This document shows positions 54,343 through 64,000 of a stretch of 64,000 nucleotides of DNA, in pieces; the stretch's first letter is position 1; every line of letters begins with the position of its first letter. The translations under genes and the position numbers were made by a program. Below the pieces are notes generated by a model. The model worked only from the letters and a program-made list of their open reading frames with translations, had not been told where the DNA came from and ran no database searches. The DNA lies in assembly GCA_030490835.1 (NCBI GenBank), contig CM059975.1:51203174-51267173 (forward strand), given 5' to 3'. The DNA comes from Annona cherimola. Taxonomy: Eukaryota; Streptophyta; Magnoliopsida; Magnoliales; Annonaceae.

Positions 54343-56012
54343 TGTTGGTCCGGAGTTAATGGCAAAACCCAAGAGGGGAGGGGTGAATTAGGTTCTTAAA
54401 AATTCCTCGGTAAAATTAAAACTTAACCCCTTGTAAACTTAATCCCCTTGATTGAGACTGATAGAGAACAATGAAGTAAAGAAAGCAATGAAGTAAAACA
54501 ACAATCAAGATTTATAGTGGTTCGGGCAACCTCTCCCTACTCCACTCTTCCAAGCTCACACACCGTTGTGACTTGGGTTCCACTATGTATTCCGCGAATA
54601 CACTTAGAGACTCCGCTCTCTTCTAGATTCCAGCTCTAGGGGGCATACACAAACAAAGCCTATGCTCTCTTCTAGATTCTAGCTCTAGGGGCCTTGTACA
54701 CTTGATACAAGTAGGTGATGAGTTCAACTCCAATCACAACTCTACTTGCAACGTCTTGGTTTGTTACAATACACTCAAACCAAGACCAATAACAAAGAGT
54801 AATGAAAATAAGGAAGATCTACACTTTACAGAGTTGTGTAGGCAAGATTGAGCTTGAGGAAGAATTTGTACAAGCAACCGGTTGTATGTCGTTGAAGCTA
54901 CTTGCAACTTGAAGCTCTTTCTTCCTTTGAAAATGTATAGATCACTCAAATTTAGAGAAAAGCAAATGGGAGCTCTTGTTTGCACTTCTTTTCTCTCTTT
55001 AGACAATGTAGTGTGTTTTTATTCTCGTTTGCTTGAGTGTCTATTTATAGAATGGGGAAGATTTGAACGTTATAGAAGTGGTTGGCGCGCAATAAGTCGT
55101 AGGTGGAGTCGACTTCGTCTGCGACTTGGCTTCCCAAGTCGCAACTGGAGTCGACTTCGTATGCGACTTCAGTTCCACATTTCTCAAGTCTGAGTCTGGG
55201 TCGACTTGGTTTCAGACTTGACCTCAAGTCGATATTGGAGTCGACTTGGGTTACGACTTGACCTGTCTTTGTGCTGAAATTTTCTTGGTCCTTGTTTGAT
55301 TTCCTCTAGCTTGCTTAGCTTTCTTTCTTGAATCTTCTTACTTCTGAAATGACGTCTTATATTTGTAAATCTTCTTGAAGGACTTGTCTTAGATTGCTTT
55401 CCATAGTAGTCTTCATGACTTGAACTTCTTCATCTTCAACTATGTTTGAAGTTGTGCCTTGGACTTGAGAATTGATAATGAGCTTGTACCCTTGATTTGG
55501 ATTTGAAAAATCTCAAGTTGATCTTGAAAATGAGCTTGAGTCTGTATTTTTGACATTGAAGAACTCAAGTCGAACTTGGGGTCGACTTCATCTGCGACTT
55601 CACCCAAGTCGCACTTGGAGTCGACTTCGTCTGCGACTTCGGCATTTTTGTACCCCAAAATCAGCTCTGGAGTATTTTTGCCGTCTGAAGTCGATGCTGG
55701 AGTCGACTTCGTTTGCGACTTGGCTTCTCAAGTCGCAAGTGGAGTCGACTTGGCCTGTGACTTCACCTGCTTTTCCTTCCATTTTGAATTTGGCTGTGTG
55801 GTCTGTTTTGGAGTCGAATATGGAGTCGACTTTGGGATCGACTTCACCCTAAGTCGAAGTCCAAGTCGACTTGGATATCGACTTGGCTAATTCATTCCTT
55901 AAATCAGTAAACATAGGCATTAGTATTCTCAATATACTCAAATTAGCCTTTGTTAATCATCAAAACTCATGCTTTGGTCAATTTTGTTTTGTTTTAAACA
56001 TTGTTTCCAACA
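54343..56012 (-). mobile_element. Solo copia LTR with TSD TGACC
   Basis: Plus-strand ends TGTTGGTCCGGAG and GTTTCCAACA, 1,670 bp, flanked by TGACC at 54338-54342 and 56013-56017. Same family as the LTR at 50030-51781. It contains the minus-strand TATA box at 55042-55049 (CTATAAATAGAC) and two GTCGAC repeat blocks. No internal region remains. Confidence 0.92.
55042..55049 (-). promoter_or_regulatory. TATA box of the copia LTR
   Basis: Minus-strand TATAAATA within TTCTATAAATAGACACTC, located between the two GTCGAC repeat blocks and the leader. The plus-orientation fragment at 21815 keeps a TATATATAGACACTC version. Confidence 0.65.
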
Positions 56013-58229
56013 TGACCATCCTTAAATATCTTATAATTAAATTCAATATCATTTGCTAAACATATCAAAGTAGTTAAAATAACATTTGAAACTATTTTAA
56101 AAATAAGTTGAAAAACAAAATCATTTAGAAAATTTGCTTACTTACCTTGGTCACGTGAGCTTTCCGGATCAACTTTTTCTTTTTTTTTTCCTTTGCTTAT
56201 ATATGTAAGAATGACATAGCATTCATATAGTTTTCCCTTTGCTTGCATTCAACTTTGTTTTTCAACCCATTTTCATTAACATTTACAACCCACTTGAATT
56301 CCAAGTCAGGTGTAAATATACAATATAACTTATGCATCAAACCATTCATTACACCACATGTTCAATGCCATATTTAGGATAACATTCATATATATCGTAA
56401 CACATTCATTAGACACCATATGAAAGTTTATTACTCCCACTTATCATTTTCACATATTTTTCATAATTCACACATTGTGCTCACTTTTAAGCACCTAGTT
56501 GATATCCTAAACCTCATACATTAATCTCAAAATTTAGGATTATCATTATTTACCAAAACAGCAACATAATCCATGTGTTTCATCATATTTTCATGCATTT
56601 TTACATTTTAATATCTCACATAAACCATTCATCATTTACTCATGCTTATCTCTTCATATATGTCCATTTCGCAACACATAAATCATGTGTTTCTTAAAAT
56701 TTTTCAAATCAGCAACTTGCCTTCTAATTCAGCATTATTATACTCCTTAATTAACACTTTACTTGGTGTATTTTTATAAAATTTTAATCCACTAATCACA
56801 GGGTTCCAAAACAACAACTTTGGGACCCATTTTATCCACTTTCAATGTCCCTTTTGATACTTATCTCTAAACAGATTTTTAATCTCTAAATTCCAGCAAC
56901 TAATTACACTTTTCTTAACCCAAATTTAGGGTATTATCACATGTTTAAAGTCCATATATTAGTTGCTTACAAAACAGCAACTTCACATGCATGTAGGGTA
57001 CCCTTCCTGCATTACTTTGGACGTCCACATGTATGCCCCTAAAAATCAGATTTAGGGCAATCTTTTCTAACCCGTTTTGAACGTCCAAAGTACCCTATAT
57101 TTATAGTATTTTACCCTACTAATCATCCATAAATCATTTAGGCTAATTCAAATATCATTTTTAACATAGAAACATGGAAATTGGGTCATATGTGTAACCC
57201 TAATTCACATTCTTTCCAAAATTCAAACTTATGCCTAAATCAACATATATAATTCATATAATCATGAATCATCATGTAATCATAATAATACATCAAAACA
57301 GCGACATCATATATAAATTTAAGCAAATTTCAACTAAGTTTATCAACTCATATTTAACCTTAATCACCATTTTCTTCCTCTTGAATCCTTGATTGCATAC
57401 TTGTCATTAAATCCTCATTCAATACCCTAATCAAGGGCATCATGAATCATCCTTTAAGGGTTCATTATGAATCATATAAATTGAGTTAGAAAACTAGGTT
57501 TAAATGATTCAAAACTTAAGGATACACTTACTTGAATTGAATCAACCTTGAGCTTAACTTCTCTACCTTAAATTCCTTGCTTCCTTTCCCTTTTTTCTTC
57601 CTCTTTTACTCTCCTTTTCTTGCTCTTTTCCCTTGCTGGAATATGGGACATGCAGCTGCTGGAGTTAGGGGCTTTGCTCCTTGAAAATTTTTTCTCAAAC
57701 CATCTCATGCACATGCGGTCATTCACCCTTATGTAAGGCTGGATTTTTCTAGCTTTGTGGGCCCCATTTACCACATCAATTAGCAGGTAATTAAAGAATA
57801 TTTATCCCCTTCGATGACATGGTAAAATATGCTCTAAGTAAATTACAAATTACCTAGGTAAAATCCATCAATTATCCATAACATTGATGATCATCAAGTT
57901 GTCCGCACATCAACGTCCACTTTCAGCAGCCTTTGTGCATTTTTTCCACAAAATGCATCTTTATTTAATGGTCATTTAATCACCCTAGATAATATCATAC
58001 TTAGGGGTCCATTTAGCATATTAAAAAAATTTCACAAAAATCCACAAAACTGCCTTGGACGTCCACCTCTCTCCCTTGCTCCATTGTTGTCCACTTGATG
58101 ATCACATGCATATGGCCTTGATTTGACATCTTTGGCCACGATTTTCTACCCATTTTAAATGCTCATCTATTTACCTTGATTCCCTAGATAACTTAGGTGT
58201 GGATTTTATAAATAAAAAATCAACTATCT

Positions 58230-58400
58230 TGAAAAAACGAGATCACAGACCGCAGTCTGCATCCATTCTTGAAAAAATCACAGACCGAGGTCTGTGTCTT
58301 TTTAAAATATTTTGAAAAAGAATATCACAGACCGAGATCTGTCTTTTTAAATTATTTTGAAAAAGAACATCACATACCGCAGTCTGTGTCAACTTGTAAA
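58230..58400. repeat. Tandem palindrome repeats ACAGACCGNNGTCTGT
   Basis: Four copies of a unit of about 45 bp at roughly 58247, 58281, 58327 and 58372. Each holds an imperfect palindrome (CACAGACCGAGGTCTGTG is the best) followed by TTTTTAAAATATTTTGAAAA. I cannot assign it to an element; it marks the point where the chromovirus LTR is truncated. Confidence 0.65.
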
Positions 58401-58454
58401 GCGAGCGCACCCACTTTAAATAAGTTTCATTTGAAATATAGTTTTAGGATGACC

Positions 58455-60246
58455 TGTAACGCCCCATTCCTAGAAATACTCAATAACTAGTCAATTGGTA
58501 CTACACAACCTAAGAAAAATTCGGCAGCATCTCCCCATAATATACAAGGGGTAATATGGAATATATGGCCTGATATTCATAAACATTTCAATTTGTAACA
58601 TTCAATCCTATATTTATATACTTGCATCTTCATATAATAAGGACATCCATATAGAAAGAAAATCATTGAATGTTCATACACATCAAGAAAACCTAATGAT
58701 TATGCATATGTGCATCCACAGAGATTATAATCCAATCTGAAATACCAAATATAATATGTTTGTCAAAGTAAATCCGTCTCAATAATCGTCTACATATACG
58801 AATATCAAAAGAGCACAAATTTTAAAAAAACTGAAATTAAAGATATTGTGCTATGGTCTCCCAGATGTGATCTTCAACTTGTCCCATCTTGAAGTTCCTC
58901 ACCTGACCTGTGATCTAAAGGCAAAATAACAAACGATATGAGTCTAAATAGACTCAACAAGTAGATAGTGGTGAGCACAAAGTGGAAATAAGTAAATTCT
59001 GGATGCACATGTTGTGTTCATGATAAGACATATGGGTCCAAACACCCACTCCCAAGATCGTATGCATAAAACCACATATAAATAGAAGAACACGAACAAT
59101 CCTCTACTCATGTCTATCAAGGGCCATGAACAACCCTCTCCTCATGTCAATCAGGGCCATGAACAACCCTTTACAACCAATCATTTTAAACAACACATTA
59201 TACATAACAAACAAGGATAAATGCCACAAACCACACATGCAATATCGGCAAGGTTTACTTTAAATTCAACACACAAAACTGCCATACAAGCATTTTACCA
59301 AATACATGATAGGCGCAAAATAAGGGAATACTCACTTCATACTCTCGCTTGAGCCGAATTGATTAATGTCACATTTAACAATATAGAAACTATTAATGAA
59401 TCCTTTACTTCATAGAAATCGTACATTCATAGCAAATTTCCCATGAATCCTGCTTACCCTAACTGTTACGAACCCTACGCCTCATACCACGAAATTATTC
59501 GACGCTACACACTCCCACTAGTCCCACATCACGTTTAACATGAAATTTCATCAATAAATTAAGAAGGGGCGACATCTACTTACTTGGATCGTGATTTCTC
59601 CCAAAAACAATGACCCTAACTTGGATTGCAGAGATTCAGAGTTTCCTCGATTGGAGTCGACGATCTTCAAAGCAGTCGGTAAAGCTTTCTTAAAGGAATC
59701 TATGGCTAGACCGAACTGAATGGTAGGGAAAGAACAAAAGAAGCAGAGAATGGGAAGAGAAGAAGAGGGAAAGATAACCGGGTGCGGGATGAAAATAAAC
59801 TCTAGTGCGCGGGCTTCCATTATTACTGAACCCCCATCAAGTCGGGTCGAAGCATGGGTCGGGTATAATTGCAATTAGTAATTTACTCTCCTACTCTTAC
59901 GACTCAATAATTAAAAATTTCTCCGGAATAATTAAAAATTTCTCCGGGGGCGCTGCCCCCTTCACCCCTGCGACTTGACCGGGCAGGTCAAACCCCGTAC
60001 CTACTCTGCGAGAAGAATAATAGTCATAGTGCTCAACAATGGAACGCTAATCATACACCTTTAAATTTATACTCAATGTGTTAAGATCAGAATACATGCA
60101 CATATGCACTATACATCCCCTAGATGTTGTGTCCATATATGTTATGTATTCATTAACATCATAAATTCCTACTAGTATGTTCATAAGTTACCTCATAAAT
60201 AGAGAAGGGTTATAATAAAAACAAAATAAAATAACTGGTCCTCACA
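58455..60246 (-). mobile_element. Solo LTR (different family) with TSD TGACC
   Basis: Plus-strand ends TGTAACGCCCCATTCC and GGTCCTCACA, 1,792 bp, flanked by TGACC at 58450-58454 and 60247-60251. Minus orientation is inferred because many plant gypsy LTRs end in GGGGCGTTACA. It includes a GGGGGCGCTGCCCCC palindrome near 59945 preceded by a tandem AATTAAAAATTTCTCCGG duplication. No coding region. Confidence 0.85.
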
Positions 60247-60251
60247 TGACC

Positions 60252-61270
60252 TTCATTAAATTCTTTTAGAAAAATTTTGAGTAAAATATTTTGATAAGCA
60301 ATTGAAATGTTTGAGAAAACAATAAATCTTAAAATCCTTATGATGAAAGAACTTTATAGCTTTTGAATTTCAAGAATAAACCACATATTTTCCTAGCATC
60401 TTGTTGGTTTTCATTTCGGGGCCTTTTGCTCACAAAGGTCATGCAATTGTATCACCCCTTTCTTAACCATCCTGATATCAAATCTTTGTCCACATACCTA
60501 ATTTGCCAATTTTACATAAGGAGGGGCCTGCATAGCCTTTTGCATGCCATTTTAGCAACTCGAAATCAAACCATTTTATGAAATCAACTTATCTGGTCGG
60601 CCATCCTTAAATCCCTTTAGAAACATCCACGTAAACATTTTCGAAGTATTTTCAAAATATTTTTCACTTTAAGGAAATCAAAACTTTTCTAACATCATTT
60701 CAAATCATATGGACTATGTCTAAATCATCGTTTATATTCTAGTTTCACGGCATAGAAAAACCAATCTTTTTCATAAATCAAATCTCTTTTCTTTTTCTTT
60801 CATAAACATAGTTGTTTATCACAAAATATCGTAAGAGTAAACTTAAAAATTATTTACAAAAATTGCTTTGTGAAAAAGGGCAAAATTTTTTTTTCTTATA
60901 AAGTCCTTTTTAAAATGACATCATAAAGAACTTGCTTGCTTGTAAAAAAAATTCTTAAAACCATCGGCATAAAGCATAAAATCTTTTGAAAATATCATAA
61001 TGAAGAACTTGCTTACTTGTAAGCAAATTCCTAAATCCATTAGCATAAAGCATTCCCAATCTTTGGCAACACTTGTGATAAAATAATTAACTTAAAAATT
61101 GTTGCTTGCTTCCTATGAAGCAAACCTTGAGGTTTTTCATTAAAGTCATCATTTTTCAAAACTTGCGACTTTTCATTAAAGCCGTCATTTTCAAAACATG
61201 TGCTTGCTCACTTGTAAAACATTCATAAAAGCTTCGACACAACATCTTAAATCATTTCAACACATAAGGA
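60252..61270 (-). repeat. Chromovirus LTR fragment, minus orientation
   Basis: Shows GGTCGGCCATCCTTAAATCC at about 60597, related to GGAATGGCCATCCTTAAAC at 43910, and repeated GCTTGCTTAC(T) motifs. The limits are uncertain. It meets plus-oriented LTR sequence near 61270, an inverted junction. Confidence 0.45.
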
Positions 61271-61826
61271 AAAATCAATAATTTGAAAAGTTCGCTTGCT
61301 TACTGAATTATCACTCACGTTTTGTTTTCCCAAACCTTAGACAGATACCGGAAAACTCAAGAGGTCGTGGACCTGAGCATCTAAGGAAAGGTAAGAGATG
61401 ATATGCAAATGTGGGCTATAGTAACTAGCCATGATGAATGGGATAGCATGATTTAAAGTTCTAAAGTATGTTGATCTATGTGAACTTATTTAGAGTTATA
61501 AGTTCTATGTGAACTAATGATTGAATATATGCATATATGGAATGAAAATGTCATGTTTAAGTCAAGAAGACTCTTATCGTAGAAGAGCAAGATGAGATGT
61601 TATGAATGATATATGCAATTTATTACAAGTGTATTGTCGCTTGTAAGATGAATGGTGTGGAATGCAAAGAAATGAATAATGATAGATAAAAGAAATGAAA
61701 CGAAAAAAATTTGGATGAGATCCAATTCAGAACCCTCCGCGTGATCAGGGCAACAATCCTGATTCGCATTTACCAATTAATAAGGTCTTAGAGTAAGGAT
61801 GTGACGTCTGGGGTTGGGGCGCCACA
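61271..61826 (+). repeat. 3' end of a chromovirus LTR, plus orientation
   Basis: Contains TTGCTTACTGAATTATCACT, ACGTTTTGTTTTCCCAAACC and, at the end, AGGGCAACAATCCTGATTCG, AAGGATGTGACGTCTGGGG and GGGGCGCCACA at 61826, collinear with 25825-26303. No PBS follows, so it is a solo or truncated LTR end. Confidence 0.65.
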
Positions 61827-62600
61827 ATTCCATCCTAAAAATTTGAAATCTAACATTTATTTTGATTTATTCCTCAATTTGTCCATAATGCTAAAATCAG
61901 ACACATTGATCTCTCTAATTTTTGAATCATATTCAAATAAAGGAATTTAAATCTGAAATTTCTATCATACCTTAATAACTACATGATTTAACCCAAATAA
62001 ATATTTTCAGCACAACATATAAATTATTTATATTTATTTTGGTATTTTTACTATGCTGGATAGCAGCATTAATTTTCAAACTATTCAAATCACGTTAATT
62101 ATTAGGTATATTTATACCTTTAGGAAAACAATTTTTATTTTGTTAGAGTGTTACTCAATATGCATTCCATATCATATAAAATTTTCAGCTCAAATTCCTT
62201 GTATAAAAATTATTAAAAATCATTTGGTGCAATTGATCCTGACACCTATTCAACCATGTTCAGGTTGATTTTTCCGGATTTTTAATTTACAACCTACTTA
62301 TTCTTTTGAGCTGAAAATTGTTTCATTCTTAATAATGCTATCATGAGTTCTCACACAAATTTTTATGTTAAAACTCATTCATTTACTATTTCGTTCATAT
62401 TTTTCTTTCCTATTCCAGATTCAATACATATGAATATATCTATGTGACTCATTTCACCCTTATAAGTATTAACACATAATCTATATGAGGGTTTGATTTG
62501 CTTAATCATCCATCAAGTATTCAAGGAGATATTTACCCATGAATTTAATATTTATAACCATCTTTACATTAATCATCAACTAAACATGATTTAGGTTAAC
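61827..62600. other. AT-rich stretch without recognisable feature
   Basis: Low-GC sequence with no convincing coding frame and no repeat that I could match within the window. Confidence 0.4.
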
Positions 62601-64000
62601 ATATATGAATCAAAAACGCATAATACTCATCCAAATTAAACATGAACATGGGTAAGCCTTGTTGAATCCTTTTTCTCTTCCTTTTTTCTTCATTTTCCTC
62701 CTTTCTTCGCCCGCTTGGGACAACCCTAGCTGCTGCCCCTTTGTGGAGAAAATTTTCTCTCCCTTTCTCTCTCTTTCTCTTTTTCTTGCTGGAACGTCCC
62801 CTTGCTACCCACTTTCCTCCTTGTTTCCTCCTTTCTTGCTACCCAAGTAATCCCTTTCTATTATTTTTTCTATTTTATAATTTTTAAATGCCAAAAATAT
62901 ACCCATATGGACGTCCCATGTGCTCCCATCATATACATCATTTCTGATTTTTGGGACCCACATTCGCCACATCATTTGAGGGTAATTTAATGCCCTCTTA
63001 TCCCTTAATGTGTTGGCATCATCTTATCCAAGTAAAATACATAATTATCATATAAGAAAAATCATCAAATTTGAGCTAAATCTAGCCCATATAGTTGTCC
63101 CCTTGGAGACGTCCACATGTCATGAGTCTCATGAAAATTTTTTGCCACAAAATTCAACCCAATTTAATGTACATTACTCACCCTAGCTATCTAGGTTAAT
63201 TAGATGCAGATTTTGTATTTTTGAATAATCAAAAAAATCATTTCATATCAAGCTTGGGCGTCCCCTCTTCATGACACATATGTGGCCTCCCATGGCTACT
63301 CCCTTAGTCATTTAAACTAAGCATTTTAAACTCTTGATTTTCATGAATTTTAGCATTTTAGGTAATTCATAAAATCCACTTAGAATTGCCTCCTTTTGAC
63401 ACCTCATTTGTGTCATTAAATAATGCATTTAATCCTTTTGCTTTTATATAAATGCTATGGTACTTTATAGTGCACAAAGTCAAAGGTACACACCTTTTTC
63501 CAATTAAGCATATTTTCATGGTAATTAGCTTAATCCAATCCTTCCATAACATTAACCACATAATTCTATCCACTCATGTCAAGTTATGATCATTTGAAAT
63601 TATCTTTTGGGTGTGAGATGAAAATAAATAATTATCATCTTAATCTCATCACATTTTTCTTAACCCAATCCATCCATAAGGTTGAGCCCAAAGTCATGAG
63701 CTTATCTTTCAAATTTTATCTCAATCCGCCTTATAGACATCAAGTAATGAATTTTCTATATTTTCCAACATAATTCTATAACTATCATTCTAATTTCCAT
63801 TAATCAAATCATGATAATTAAAATAACTATTCATGACACATTAGCATTTTCTAATCCTCATTAAGCCCCTTTAGTCATATTGATTCACATTGGGCTATGG
63901 CGATTAATCTTAATCACCATTCTTAATCACTACTCTAATTGCAAAAATATCATTAAATCATAAGATTATCCATAAATCAACCAAATCATACATAATTCAT
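62601..64000 (-). repeat. Chromovirus LTR (subfamily A), minus strand, running off the window
   Basis: Collinear with 37250-38530: the GGACGTCC segments, GAGGGTAATTTAATGCCCTC, GGTTGAGCCCAAAGTCATGA and GGGCTATGGCGATTAATCTT. By comparison with 38582, only about 50 bases of the LTR lie beyond the window. Confidence 0.7.

Larger units (their letters stand above)
53336..58220 (-). repeat. Chromovirus LTR (subfamily A-like), split by a copia solo LTR
   Basis: Begins TGGTGCCCCAGCCCGAGC, equivalent to TGTGGCGCCCCGAACCGA of the 42715 LTR, followed by the shared CCTTACCTCGGGATC, ATTGCCCTG..ACACGGCGG and AAAACAAAACGTGAGTTG motifs. It resumes after the copia insertion at 56018 and is collinear with 36140-37730 (TAGGGTACCC, GGACGTCC motifs). 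It is truncated near 58220, before its outer end. No genes. Confidence 0.7.

Noticed and set aside
59551..59874. 107-codon minus-strand frame
   Set aside because: It lies inside a solo LTR with defined ends and TSD, and shows no recognisable domain.

Overview
This window looks like plant nuclear DNA, specifically a nested retrotransposon graveyard of the kind found in angiosperm heterochromatin. The evidence is plant-type LTR retrotransposon lineages (Tat-like and chromodomain-bearing Ty3/gypsy, Sirevirus-like Ty1/copia) and captured fragments that resemble plant genes (RopGEF, AGO4-clade Argonaute, TRS120). I see no intact host gene, no rRNA or tRNA gene and no prokaryotic feature. The species cannot be named from the sequence.

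Region 1 (1-21658) is one giant Tat-like Ty3/gypsy element on the plus strand. Its two direct repeats (1-4259, already open at the window edge, and 17517-21658) behave as LTRs of more than 4.1 kb: the shared sequence ends in CA, a TGG-starting putative primer-binding site follows the left copy, and each copy holds a TATA box. Inside lie an unknown ORF1, gag, two further gag-like modules, protease, reverse transcriptase, a degenerate RNase H plus a second plant-type RNase H (a Tat hallmark), and integrase. All are in decay. Between integrase and the 3' LTR is a patchwork of host gene fragments: an AGO4-like cDNA, a possible GT92 fragment, an antisense TSSC4-like fragment, and an in-frame TRS120/TBCC-like fusion. 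A RopGEF fragment sits inside both LTRs.

Region 2 (21659-41858) is a stack of chromovirus (Tekay/Del-like) material. A plus-strand element has a 3.9-kb LTR at 22406-26303, a tRNA-Met PBS, an unusual leader ORF, and gag-pol that stops abruptly inside integrase at 32002. There a minus-strand LTR (32003-34540) begins, followed by a PPT, chromodomain, integrase and RNase H remnants of a minus-strand element. Truncated LTRs of two subfamilies and a copia LTR fragment follow.

Region 3 (41859-51781) is a minus-strand Sirevirus-like copia element: 5' LTR 50030-51781, tRNA-Met PBS, two-zinc-knuckle gag, protease, integrase, RT and RNase H. A 3.1-kb solo gypsy LTR with CTTCT target-site duplication is inserted in its RT.

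Region 4 (51782-64000) holds a fragment of a retroelement-associated plant protein, a long chromovirus LTR split by a solo copia LTR (TSD TGACC), another solo LTR (TSD TGACC), and more LTR fragments running off the window end. Nothing here appears able to encode a functional element. The most unusual object is the gene-capturing Tat-like element.
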